DNA of 64,000 nt, from the NCBI RefSeq assembly GCF_024666615.1, contig NZ_CP088297.1, forward strand, positions 3,638,501 to 3,702,500. The letters run 5' to 3'. The position numbers were made by a program, and so were the translations under genes. The notes beneath the pieces are model-generated. The model was not told the DNA's origin and searched no databases. It saw only the letters and a list, made by a program, of their open reading frames with translations. Source of the DNA: Aquabacterium sp. J223. GTDB taxonomy: Bacteria; Pseudomonadota; Gammaproteobacteria; Burkholderiales; Burkholderiaceae_C. This document shows positions 8,920 through 17,150 of this stretch, one piece after another. Every line of letters starts with the position of its first letter. Positions within the stretch are counted from its first letter, which is position 1.

Positions 8920-8935
8920 AGTTGATTTGTCAACT
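8920..8935. promoter_or_regulatory. perfect 16-bp inverted repeat, candidate MarR operator
   Basis: AGTTGA-TTTG-TCAACT: two perfect 6-base arms around 4 bases. It lies between the divergent enolase-superfamily gene (8894, minus) and Rieske beta-subunit gene (8994, plus), and overlaps a possible plus-strand -35 box. MarR-family dimers bind inverted repeats of this size and TTGA/TCAA flavour, and a marR-type gene starts about 1.1 kb away at 10024. Assignment to that protein is inference. Confidence 0.6.
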
Positions 8936-8950
8936 TGCCAATCCTAGACT
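8922..8950 (+). promoter_or_regulatory. candidate sigma-70-type promoter for the Rieske beta-subunit gene
   Basis: TTGATT at 8922-8927 and TAGACT at 8945-8950 are separated by exactly 17 bases, a good -35/-10 pair in a rather AT-rich patch. The -35 lies inside the 16-bp inverted repeat, so a repressor there would block it. Confidence 0.45.
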
Positions 8951-8982
8951 GAACTTTCGCCCGATGCACCTCGCCTTTTCCC

Positions 8983-8988
8983 AGGGAG
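8983..8988 (+). promoter_or_regulatory. ribosome binding site deciding a TTG start
   Basis: AGGGAG lies 5 bases before a TTG at 8994. The alternative ATG at 8964 has no such site, so the TTG is preferred as the start of the beta-subunit gene. Confidence 0.5.
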
Positions 8989-8993
8989 CGCCC

Positions 8994-9512
8994 TTGACGC
9001 CAGCCGGCCCCGACCTTCGCGACGCGGCCGCCCAGGCGGCGGCGCTGCTGCACCGCGAGGGCGCCGCGCTGGACCGGCGCGACTGGGCGGCCTGGCTGGA
9101 CCTCTACGAGGAGGACGCGGTGTTCTGGGTGCCGGCCTGGCGCGACGACGGCACCACCACCGACGACCCGGACCGCGAGATCTCCTGGATCTACCACCCG
9201 TCGAAGGCCGGGCTGGTCGAGCGCGTGCGGCGCATCACCTCGCAGAAGTCGGTGACGGCGATGCCGCTGCCGCGCACCGCGCACTTCGTGAGCAACGTGG
9301 TGGCCGACGCCGCCGAGGCCGGCGGGCTGCAGGTGGCGGCCACCTGGTGCGTGATGACGGTGCACCCGCGCACGGCCGAGCAGCACACCCTGTTCGGCCG
9401 CTACGAGGTGCGCATGACCCGGCGGCCCGGCGCGCCGCTGCGCATCGCGGCGAAGAAGGTGGTGCTGGTCAACGACCGGGTGTCCACCCTGATCGACGTC
9501 TACTGCCTGTAG
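8994..9512 (+). CDS. aromatic-ring-hydroxylating dioxygenase, beta (small) subunit
   Basis: 172 residues from TTG 8994 (182 from the ATG at 8964). The NTF2-like small-subunit fold is recognisable from 'LLHREGAALDRRDWAAWLDLYEEDAVFWVPAW' split across residues 15-45, the 'HFVSNV' segment and a C-terminal 'KKVVLVNDRVSTLIDVY'. The subunit holds no metal and is structural, packing under the alpha trimer. Its alpha partner is at 10051, but the two are separated by an oppositely oriented MarR gene, an unusual layout. No ferredoxin or reductase gene lies nearby, so electron-transfer partners must be elsewhere. Confidence 0.85.
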   Translation: MTPAGPDLRDAAAQAAALLHREGAALDRRDWAAWLDLYEEDAVFWVPAWRDDGTTTDDPDREISWIYHPSKAGLVERVRRITSQKSVTAMPLPRTAHFVSNVVADAAEAGGLQVAATWCVMTVHPRTAEQHTLFGRYEVRMTRRPGAPLRIAAKKVVLVNDRVSTLIDVYCL

Positions 9513-9520
9513 GCCGTGCC

Positions 9521-10024
9521 TCAGCCCGCCATGTCGTCGTCGCGCTCGCCGGCCTCGCCCTGTTCGGCCTCCAGCACGTCGGCGCGTGCGATGAGCCGGC
9601 GCATCAGGTCGACCAGCGTGCGCGTCTCCTCGGGCGAGAGGGTGCTCAGCAGCGTCTCGTGCCGCTGGGCGATGGCCACGCCCAGCCGCGCGTACAGCGA
9701 ACGGCCTTCGGCCGTCAGCCAGATCTGCTTCTGCCGCCCGCCTTCGTTGAGCGGCGTGCTCTCGGTCCAGCCGCGGCCTTCGAGCTCGATCAGCGTGCGG
9801 CTGACCGCGGCCTTGTCGAGGTCGGTGCGGCGGCAGATCTCGATGGCGCTCAGGCCCGGCTGCACCCCCAGGCACATCACGATGCGCCACTCCACGATGC
9901 CCACCCCGAAATGACGAAGGTAGTACCGGCTGGCCACGCGCCGCAGACGACTGGCGAGGATCGACGCGAGCGTCGGCACATGGTCATCCAGGCTGATCGG
10001 CCGGGCCGACGGGTCGTGGTCCAT
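9521..10024 (-). CDS. MarR-family transcriptional regulator
   Basis: 167 residues with a winged helix: 'LSAIEICRRTDLDKAAVSRTLIELEGRGW' is the helix-turn-helix (about 58-88) and 'NEGGRQKQIWLTAEGRSL' the wing. MarR proteins are dimeric repressors usually released by aromatic acids or phenols, which fits a role over the flanking Rieske oxygenase genes. It is divergent from the alpha-subunit gene with only 26 bases between starts, and its 3' end nearly touches the beta-subunit gene. Its likely operator is the inverted repeat at 8920-8935; I see no second copy beside its own start. Confidence 0.88.
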   Translation of the reverse strand: MDHDPSARPISLDDHVPTLASILASRLRRVASRYYLRHFGVGIVEWRIVMCLGVQPGLSAIEICRRTDLDKAAVSRTLIELEGRGWTESTPLNEGGRQKQIWLTAEGRSLYARLGVAIAQRHETLLSTLSPEETRTLVDLMRRLIARADVLEAEQGEAGERDDDMAG

Positions 10025-10050
10025 CGCCTCGATTTTAGGAGGGCCCTGCC

Positions 10051-11424
10051 ATGACGCAGGACCGCAACGACACGCCCGACCTCGCCGGTCTGCTGCACGA
10101 CCGGCCCGCCGACGGGCTCTTCCGCGTCGACCGGTCGGCCTACACCAGCCGGGCCGTCTTCGAGCTGGAGCAGGCGCGCATCTTCGAGTCGACCTGGGTC
10201 TTCGTCGGCCTCGAGTCGCAGGTGGCGCGGCCTTACGACTACCTCACCACCACCCTCGGACGGCAGCCGGTGCTGCTGACCCGCGACGGCGACGGCCGGC
10301 TGCACTGCCTGCTCAACAGCTGCCGCCACCGCGGCGCGCTGGTGGCGCTGGAGCCGGCGGGCAACAAGCGGGTGCACGTCTGCCAGTACCACGGCTGGGC
10401 CTACGAGCCCAGCGGCCGCTGCGCCTTCCTGCCCGGCAAGGAGGACGGCCGCTACCCGCCGGCCTTCGACGCGTCGTCCGACCACGGGCTGGTGCCGGTG
10501 CCCCGCTTCGCCGGCTACCGCGGCCTGCTGTTCGCCAGCCTGTCGACGGACGTGCCGGACCTGGAGGCGCACCTGGGCGACGCGCGCCGCTTCATCGACC
10601 TGGTGATGGACCAGGCGCCCGACGGCTTCGAGACGGTGCCGGGCGCCATCGCCTACACCTTCAACGCCAACTGGAAGCTGCAGCTCGAGAACGGGCTGGA
10701 CTACTACCACTTCTCGTCGACGCACGCGTCCTACATGGACGTGATCCGCAACCGCGGCGGCGAGGGCGCGAACCCGCCCGCGCCAGAGCGCTGGTTCCCC
10801 GACGACACCATGGACCAGGGCACCTTCGGCTTCGACCGCGGCCATGCGGTGATGTGGGGCAACCGCAACTCGCTGCGGGTGACACGGCCGCTGCGCGCCG
10901 ACCCGCGTCTGTTCGACCGGGTGAGCGGCAGCACCGACCCGCTGCGGCTGAAGTGGATGCACCTCAACCGCAACCTGACCATCTTCCCCAACCTGCAGAT
11001 CATCGACGTGCACTCGCTGCAGCTGCGGGTCTGGCAGCCGCTGGCGCCCGATCGCACGCTGATGCGGTCGTGGTGCCTGGCGCCGGTGGGCGAAGCGGCC
11101 GCGGCCCGCCGCGACCGCATCCGCCAGTACGAGGACTTCTTCAACCCCAGCGGCATGGCGACCTCGGACGACAACACCATGTTCGAGCTGTCACAGCGCG
11201 GGCTGGCGGCCACCGCCGCCGGCGTGACCGAAGGGCACCTGCGCGGCCTCGGCCCGGCCCCCGCCTCGCCGCGGCTGGACCCCTGGCAGCTGGCCCGCGA
11301 CCTCGGCGTGCGCCCCACCGACGCCCAGGCCGGCGGCATGGCCTTCGGCGGCGAGACCGTGATGCACGCCTGCTACCGCGAGTGGCACCGCCTGCTGACC
11401 CAACCCCCCGGAGATGTGCAATGA
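10051..11424 (+). CDS. aromatic-ring-hydroxylating dioxygenase, alpha (large) subunit
   Basis: 457 residues. The Rieske cluster is 'CRHRG' (Cys91, His93) and 'CQYHGW' (Cys111, His114). The catalytic mononuclear iron site is 'NGLDYYHFSSTHASYMD': His220 and His225, with Asp217 as the bridging residue to the neighbouring Rieske centre. The enzyme inserts both atoms of O2 into an aromatic ring or monooxygenates it. A strong AGGAGGG site at 10037-10043 supports the ATG. The stop overlaps the start of Bug protein 4 (ATGA), so catabolism and uptake are translationally coupled. Anthranilate/salicylate/benzoate-type acids are plausible substrates because Bug proteins bind carboxylates; this is inference. 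Confidence 0.93.
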   Translation: MTQDRNDTPDLAGLLHDRPADGLFRVDRSAYTSRAVFELEQARIFESTWVFVGLESQVARPYDYLTTTLGRQPVLLTRDGDGRLHCLLNSCRHRGALVALEPAGNKRVHVCQYHGWAYEPSGRCAFLPGKEDGRYPPAFDASSDHGLVPVPRFAGYRGLLFASLSTDVPDLEAHLGDARRFIDLVMDQAPDGFETVPGAIAYTFNANWKLQLENGLDYYHFSSTHASYMDVIRNRGGEGANPPAPERWFPDDTMDQGTFGFDRGHAVMWGNRNSLRVTRPLRADPRLFDRVSGSTDPLRLKWMHLNRNLTIFPNLQIIDVHSLQLRVWQPLAPDRTLMRSWCLAPVGEAAAARRDRIRQYEDFFNPSGMATSDDNTMFELSQRGLAATAAGVTEGHLRGLGPAPASPRLDPWQLARDLGVRPTDAQAGGMAFGGETVMHACYREWHRLLTQPPGDVQ

Positions 11425-12392
11425 ACCGCGTGATCCGCAGCCTGCTGTCCCTGCTGGCCAGCAGCGCCCTCCTGATGGCGACCGGCGCGCCGCGTGCGGC
11501 CGAGCCCTTCCCCACCAAGCCGCTGACGCTCATCGTGCCCTTCACCGGCGGGCCGGCCGACACCATCATGCGGGCGCTGGCCGAGCAGGCCGGCAAGGAC
11601 CTGGGGCAGGCGGTGGTGGTGGTCAACCGCCCCGGCGCCGGCGGCTCGCTGGGCCCGGTGATGATGGCCAAGACGGCCAAGCCCGACGGCTACACCGTCT
11701 CCATGTTCTCGGCGTCGCTGCTGTCCTATCCGCACATGAACAAGGTGGACTGGAACCCGCTGACCGACTTCACCTACATCATCGGCCTGACCAGCGACTC
11801 GCTGTCGCTGCAGGTGGCGTCCGCCTCGCCGCTCAGGACCATGGAGGACCTGGTGGCGTGGGCCCGCGCCAACCCGGGACGCCTGACCTACGGCAGCCCG
11901 GGCGTCGGCACCACCATGCACCTGGTCGCCGAGAACCTCTTCCGCAAGCTGGGCGTCAGCGCCACCCATGTGCCGTACAAGGGCACGGCCGAGGTCATCC
12001 GCGCGCTGGTCGCCGGCGAGGTGATGGTCACCTCCGACCTGGCCGGCGCCAACCTGCCCTTCGTCGCCGCCGACCGCGTGCGCTACCTGCTGCAGTTCAA
12101 CGCCGAGCCGGCGCCCTACATGGCCAACGTGCCCACGGCGCGGCAGAAGGGCTACGACACCGCCAGCAGCACCATCGGCATCGTCGGCCCCAAGGGCATG
12201 CCGGAGGAGGTGGTGCAGCGGCTGCACGCCGCGTTCAGCAAGGCGCTGACCGACCCCGCCACCGAGAAGCTGCTCGACGACCTGAAGAAGGAGCGCTGGC
12301 TGCAGGGCTCGAAGGCCTACGCCGACTGGGCGGCCCGGATGGACGAGTCGATGAAGGACACCGTGCGCGCGGCCAACCTGCAGGGTCGCTAG
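11421..12392 (+). CDS. Bug/TctC-family periplasmic substrate-binding protein (4 of 11)
   Basis: 323 residues with a conventional Sec signal peptide ending near 'APRAAE'. The ligand loop reads 'LIVPFTGGPADTIMRAL', with Thr-Gly replacing the usual Pro/Ala-Gly-Gly, a possible specificity change. The mid-protein 'YGSPGVGTTMHLVAEN' and 'HVPYKGTAEV' are standard. The ATG overlaps the oxygenase alpha-subunit stop, and the TAG is followed immediately by the ATG of the enolase-superfamily gene at 12393. The ligand is therefore likely to be the aromatic acid handled by the oxygenase (inferred). Confidence 0.9.
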   Translation: MNRVIRSLLSLLASSALLMATGAPRAAEPFPTKPLTLIVPFTGGPADTIMRALAEQAGKDLGQAVVVVNRPGAGGSLGPVMMAKTAKPDGYTVSMFSASLLSYPHMNKVDWNPLTDFTYIIGLTSDSLSLQVASASPLRTMEDLVAWARANPGRLTYGSPGVGTTMHLVAENLFRKLGVSATHVPYKGTAEVIRALVAGEVMVTSDLAGANLPFVAADRVRYLLQFNAEPAPYMANVPTARQKGYDTASSTIGIVGPKGMPEEVVQRLHAAFSKALTDPATEKLLDDLKKERWLQGSKAYADWAARMDESMKDTVRAANLQGR

Positions 12393-13591
12393 ATGCGCAT
12401 CACCGGCATCGAGACCCTGCACGCCGACGGCGGCTGGCGCGTCTTCAGCTTCTTGAAGTTGATCACCGACGAAGGGCTGGTCGGCTGGGCCGAGTACTAC
12501 GAGACCTACTGGAGCCGCGGCCTCACCGACGTCATCCGCCGGCTCGGCGCGGTGCTGGTGGGCGAGGACCCGCGCGAGGTGGCGCGGCTGTCGGCCAAGC
12601 TGGCCGCGCGCACCCGGGTCACCGAGGGCGGCCTCAACCACCAGGCCATCGGCGCGCTGGAGAACGCCTGCCTGGACGTCAAGGCCAAGGCGCTGGGCGT
12701 GCCGGTGGTGGCGCTGTTCGGGGGTCCCTTCCGGCACGAGCTGCCGCTGTACTGGTCGCACTGCGGCTCGTTCCGCGCCCGCGCGCCGGAGCTGTTTGAG
12801 CAGGTCATCGGCACCCCCCGCTGCGCACGCTGGACGACGTCAAGCGCATCGGCGAAGAGGTGCGTGCGCGGGGCTTCGCCGCGCTGAAGACCAACCCGCT
12901 GCGCTTCACGCCGGACGGGGTGTCGATGGTCTACCCCGGCTTCGGCCCCAGCCCGACCGCGTTCGAGCTCAACCCCGACGCCGGCACACGGCGCGACATG
13001 GTGGCGCTGCTGGAGGCCTTCCGCGACGGCGCCGGCCCCGACACCGGGCTGATGGTCGACCTCAACTTCGGCGTGCGGCCGGAGGCGCTGCTGCGCATCG
13101 CCCGCGACCTGGAACCGCTGGACCTGACCTGGCTGGAGGTCGACACCTTCGACGCGGCGGCGCTGGCCATGGTGCGCGCCGCCACGGCCACGCCCATCGC
13201 CTCCTGCGAGGCGCTGCACGGCCGCCGCGCCTACCGGCCCTTCCTGGAGCAGCGGGCGATGGACGTGGCCATCGTCGACGCGCCGTGGAACGGGCTGCTG
13301 GAGTCGGTGCGCATCGCCGCCATGGCCGACGCCTACGACGTCAACGTGGCACCGCACAACTTCTGCGGCCCGCTGTACACGCTGATCAACGCCCACCTGG
13401 CGGCCGCCATCCCCAACCTGCGCATCATGGAGGTGGAGGTGGACGACGTGCCCTGGAAGGACTCGCTGCTCACCGTGCCGCCGCGTGTCGAACGCGGGCG
13501 GCTGCAGCTGCCGACCGGGCCCGGCTGGGGCGCCGACGTGGTGGAGGAGGCGGTGCGCGCCCACCCGCCGCGCGAGCCGGGCTGGGGCTGA
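12393..13591 (+). pseudogene. enolase-superfamily gene interrupted by a single-base frameshift
   Basis: Two overlapping frames, 12393-12887 and 12860-13591, together encode one enzyme closely resembling the gene at 7701-8894. The switch is at the six-C run 12814-12819: adding one C gives 'VIGT-PPLRTLDDV', matching 'VLGCPPVRTLQDL' in the relative, and makes the gene 1200 bases (399 residues). The downstream part keeps the same atypical residues: 'LKTNP', 'LMVDLNF', 'WLEVDT', 'ASCEALHG' and 'VAPHN'. As written, translation ends at 12887 without the barrel active site. Either an assembly error or a fresh mutation; the second half shows no other damage. Confidence 0.85.
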
Positions 13592-13625
13592 GGTCCTGGC
13601 GCCCGGCCCGCCGACCGCCCCGGCG

Positions 13626-15284
13626 TCAGCGCCAGTCGTCGATGGACACGGTGGCCTTATGGTGCGCGCCCATCATCTGCCAGTAGCCGTTGGCCTCGCC
13701 CCCGACCACCACGACGTGGATGTCGCGCTCCTCGAAGACGCGCACCGGTGCGTCGGGCGGTGTGTCGAGGTAACGCGACTTGGGCGACTGGCCGGCGGTG
13801 GCGCGGGGGTGCACGTAGTTCTGCACCAGCTGCAGGTCCCAGTAGCGCGCGGCGGGCATCTCCGCCGTCTCGTGCAGCCAGCGGATCAGCGCCGCCTTGC
13901 GCACGAAGCCGCCGCGCTCGACGAACTGCCGCGCGGCGATGGGATCGAGCAGCAGCACCGGCGCGGTGATGGCGTCGGTGCCCAGCAGCATGTCGCGCAC
14001 GTGCTCGCGCCAGTGCGCGCGGCGCAGGCCGAGGCCGAAGGTGGTCGAGCGGCAGCCGTGGAAGACGCTGACCGTGCTCGCGTCGGCGGCGAAGCCCTTC
14101 TGCACGTGCAGCGGCTCCCAGGGGCTGCGCTCCTCGTTCTCGGCGAAGGTCAGGCTGTTGTAGGTGTAGTTGTTGCCCAGCGAGCCCATGAAGGTGTCGC
14201 CCGGCACCGAGCCGCCCTGCAGGTTCTGCGACAGCAGCCCGTACGCGCGGCCGATGGTGGCGTTGGCCTGGTTGTAGGGCCCCATCGCGCCGAGGCCGCC
14301 GTTCATGCCGATCTGCCGGCGGATCGGCCCGTTGACCACCACCATGGCCGAGGCGGAGCTGGAGGTGCTGCCGCGCGCCGAGATGCCGCTGGCCGCCAGG
14401 GCCAGCAGCACCGGCAGGGATTCCGGGCGGCAGCCCGCCATCACCGCGTTCACCGCCACCCGTTCGACGGTGAACTGCCAGGCGCCGCGGTTGGCGGTGG
14501 GCTGCAGGCGGCCGACCACCTCGTCGGGCCGCCGGCGGGTGCCGGCCAGCATGGCGGCGACGCGCTCTTCGGTGGGCAGCACGATGGGCAGGTGGTCGGT
14601 CCAGCCGCGCTGCGCGAAGGCCTCGTGCAGCCGGTCCTCGCTGTCCGGCGGCAGCAGCCGGGGCGTGCGGTGCGGCACCGGCGCCACGTCGGCGCTGGCC
14701 GGCAGCGGCCGCGTCAGCGCCTCGATCACCTCCTCCATCACCGGCCGGCCGGTCACCGGGTCGGCGCCGTGCACGTAGGCGCGCAGCTCGTCCTCGCCCT
14801 TGCCCATCACCGGCTGCGGCACGAAGACCAGCGGCGCCTGCGGCAGGCCGGCGACGCGGACCACCGACTGCACCACGCGGCGGAAGGCGGCCGTGTGCAG
14901 GGCCACCGTGGGCACGCCGTACTGCGTCTCCAGCGTGATGGCATGGGTGGAGACCGCGGGCGCGCAGGTGCTGCAGTGGCCGACGCCGACGATGGCAGCA
15001 TGGCCCTTTTCGCGGATCTCGGTCCACAGCGCCGGGTCGTCCTGGCCGTAGTAGCTGGACAGCTGCACCAGGCGGGTGGTCACGCCGGGCATCCGCTCGT
15101 GGAACCAGCGCTGCACCTGCTTGAGCAATTCCACGCCGTCGTCGAAGCGGGTGTCGACCAGGTAGACCGTCCTGCCCTCCAGGCTCGGCGGGCGACGGGC
15201 CGGCTGCCGGGTGGCCGGCACCGGCGGGTCGCCCTGCGGGTGGTGCACGGTCAGCCGAGGGGCGGCGAGGGAGGCGGTGGACAT
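13626..15284 (-). CDS. UGSC-like protein with CxxC in place of the Sec/Cys motif
   Basis: 552 residues. After a 35-residue lead, an alpha/beta domain ('TVYLVDTRFDDG', 'HAAIVGVGHCSTCAPAV') carries Cys104-Ser-Thr-Cys107 where UGSC proteins have Sec/Cys-Gly-Ser-Cys, followed by the typical 'YGVPTVALHTAAF'. A second domain begins at 'LPIVLPTEERVAAMLAG' and includes 'VERVAVNAVMAGCRPESLPVLLA', broken here into its conserved blocks. I recognise this two-domain pattern as the UGSC (seleno)protein family, whose biochemical role I do not know. No signal peptide is seen, so it is probably cytoplasmic. A GGAGC ribosome site supports the start. It faces the frameshifted enolase-type gene and is divergent from the GST at 15457. 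The family call is from memory. Confidence 0.65.
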   Translation of the reverse strand: MSTASLAAPRLTVHHPQGDPPVPATRQPARRPPSLEGRTVYLVDTRFDDGVELLKQVQRWFHERMPGVTTRLVQLSSYYGQDDPALWTEIREKGHAAIVGVGHCSTCAPAVSTHAITLETQYGVPTVALHTAAFRRVVQSVVRVAGLPQAPLVFVPQPVMGKGEDELRAYVHGADPVTGRPVMEEVIEALTRPLPASADVAPVPHRTPRLLPPDSEDRLHEAFAQRGWTDHLPIVLPTEERVAAMLAGTRRRPDEVVGRLQPTANRGAWQFTVERVAVNAVMAGCRPESLPVLLALAASGISARGSTSSSASAMVVVNGPIRRQIGMNGGLGAMGPYNQANATIGRAYGLLSQNLQGGSVPGDTFMGSLGNNYTYNSLTFAENEERSPWEPLHVQKGFAADASTVSVFHGCRSTTFGLGLRRAHWREHVRDMLLGTDAITAPVLLLDPIAARQFVERGGFVRKAALIRWLHETAEMPAARYWDLQLVQNYVHPRATAGQSPKSRYLDTPPDAPVRVFEERDIHVVVVGGEANGYWQMMGAHHKATVSIDDWR

Positions 15285-15456
15285 CGGGCGAGCTCCGGGC
15301 GGGCGCGTCGATTGTTCGGTGACCCTCGTCCGTCGCCCATTGAAAAGATCGACGAGCCCATGACACTTGGTTAGCGCGGCGTCGAGTCCTTCGGACCGAC
15401 CTCGACAATGCCGAGCCTGCCACGCCCGGCGCCCTTACCCCCTTCCGGAGCTTTCG

Positions 15457-16097
15457 ATGAGCCTTGTCCTCTTCTATGCGCCGCTGGCCTGTTCGCTGGT
15501 GCCCTACGTCACCCTCACCGAGGCCGGCGCCGACTTCTCGGTGCGCCTGGTCAACATGGCCAAGGGCGAGCAGCTGGGCGACGACTTCGCCCGGCTCAAC
15601 CCCAAGCGCAAGGTGCCGGTGCTGCTGATCGACGGCGAGCCGCTGACCGAGAACGTGGCCATCCAGCAGTGCGTCGCGCGGCGCTTCCCCGACGCGCGCC
15701 TGCTGCCCGCCGACCCGTTGCAGGAACTGAAGGCCATCGCCTTCATGGCCTGGTGCGCTTCGGCCATCCACCCGTCGCTGACGCCCAACGCCCGGCCCGA
15801 GCGCTACTGCGACCTGCCCGACTCGGCCGAGTCGGTGCGGCGCTGCGCGCAGAAGCTGCTGGCCCAGCACTTCGCGGTGGGCGAGGCCGCGTTGGGCGAG
15901 CAGGCCTGGCTGTTCGGCGACTTCAGCGCCGCCGACGCCTACTACTACTGGTGCGTCCGCCGCGCGTCGCAGCTGGGGCTCGACCTGTCGGCCTTCCCCG
16001 CGCGCAGGCCCACCGCACGCGCATGGAGGCGCGAGCGTCGGTGCAGCGGGCGCTGGCCTTCGAGGCCGAGGCCAAGGCGCAGCTCGAACGGGCGTGA
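15457..16097 (+). pseudogene. glutathione S-transferase-like gene with a C-terminal frameshift
   Basis: The N-terminal thioredoxin fold is clear: 'LVLFYAPLACSLVPYVTLTEAG', 'LNPKRKVPVLLIDGEPLTEN' with the cis-Pro and the Glu-Asn pair, then an all-helical domain ending '...YYYWCVRRASQLGLDLSAFP'. At the CCCC run 15996-15999 the frame slips: adding one C restores 'RAQAHRTRMEARASVQRALA' and a stop at 16097 that overlaps the next start (GTGA), giving 213 residues. Without correction the frame reads on into the LysR gene. GSTs in such clusters often act as maleylpyruvate/maleylacetoacetate isomerases or dehalogenate; the specific role here is open. A CCGGAG site precedes the ATG by 6 bases. Confidence 0.8.
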
Positions 16098-17044
16098 GCC
16101 TGCACCACCTCGACCTGCAGCAGCTGCTCGTGCTGGACGCGCTGCTGAAGGACCACAACGTCAGCGCCGCGGCGCAACGCCTGGGGCTGGCGCAGTCGAC
16201 GGTGAGCACCGCCCTCGCCCGGCTGCGCACCGCCCTCGGCGACGAGCTGTTCGTCAAGCACGCGCTGGGCGTGGAGCCCACCGCCCGCGCGCTGGCGCTG
16301 CGCGCGCCGCTGGCGCAGGTGCTGGCGCTGCTGCAGGACGAGATCCTGACGGCCCCGGCGTTCCACCCGCCGACCTCGCGGCGCACCTTCGTGCTGGTGT
16401 TCGGCGAGCTCGGCCAGATGGTGTTCGTGCCCCGGCTGCTGGCCCACCTGCGCCAGCGGGCGCCGGGGGTGGACCTGAAGGTGCTCGGCGGCTCGGCGGA
16501 ACACCGGCAGGCGCTGCTCGAAAGCGGGCAGGCCGACCTGGCCGTCGGCCTCTTCCCCGAGTTCGGCGGCGCCAGCATGTTCCAGCAGAAGCTCTACGCC
16601 GCGCGGCCGCTGGTGGTGCTGATGCGGCAGGACCACCCGGCGGCCGCGTCCGGCGCCCTCACGCTGGAGGCCTTCGCCCGGCTCGACCATGCGGTGGTCG
16701 GCACCGACATCGGCTACCAGGCGCTGTGCGAGGCGGCGCTGAAGCAGCGCGGCATCGAACGCCGCATCGTCGTCGAGCTGTCCAGCCTGTCGGCCGCGCC
16801 GCATGTGCTGGCCGGCACCGACCTCGTCGCCGTCGTGCCCGCCACGGTGGCCGAGCTGTTCTGCCGCCAGCCCGGGCTGCGCCACTGCGCCCTGCCCTTC
16901 GAGCTGCCGCAGTGGGAGGTGCGCCAGTTCTGGCACCGGCGCCGCCACCACGACCCCGGCCTGGTCTGGCTGCGCCAGCAGATCGCCGCGCAGTTCCAGC
17001 AGGCGCCGGCCCCCACACCGGCCGACGCTGTCTCTCGGGACTAG
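16094..17044 (+). CDS. LysR-family transcriptional regulator
   Basis: 316 residues starting with GTG that overlaps the GST stop. The helix-turn-helix is 'HNVSAAAQRLGLAQSTVSTALARLRTALGDELFVKH' (split, about residues 21-57), followed by a periplasmic-binding-like sensor domain. It is close in style to NahR/SyrM-type regulators, which have 'LQQLLVLDALLKDHNVS' starts and respond to aromatic acids. LysR proteins usually sit divergent to their target; this one runs in the same direction as the GST and the downstream dehydrogenase, so it may be autoregulated within an operon. Confidence 0.88.
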   Translation: MSLHHLDLQQLLVLDALLKDHNVSAAAQRLGLAQSTVSTALARLRTALGDELFVKHALGVEPTARALALRAPLAQVLALLQDEILTAPAFHPPTSRRTFVLVFGELGQMVFVPRLLAHLRQRAPGVDLKVLGGSAEHRQALLESGQADLAVGLFPEFGGASMFQQKLYAARPLVVLMRQDHPAAASGALTLEAFARLDHAVVGTDIGYQALCEAALKQRGIERRIVVELSSLSAAPHVLAGTDLVAVVPATVAELFCRQPGLRHCALPFELPQWEVRQFWHRRRHHDPGLVWLRQQIAAQFQQAPAPTPADAVSRD

Positions 17045-17150
17045 CCCGCAGTTCGCGGTCGCGGCGGCGATAACCGTCATCGCGCCCCGGCCGCGCCGGC
17101 GGCTTCGACAATGCTTCGCACCGGCCCGCGGGGTGGCCGCGGGAGCTGCC

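Noticed and set aside
12393-12887. A short 164-residue enolase-type protein as a real separate gene
   Set aside because: Its last residues are out-of-frame nonsense and the missing barrel is encoded directly downstream in another frame.
13657-16578. A minus-strand open frame of about 973 codons across UGSC, GST and LysR genes
   Set aside because: It crosses genes on both strands and has no recognisable protein motif.
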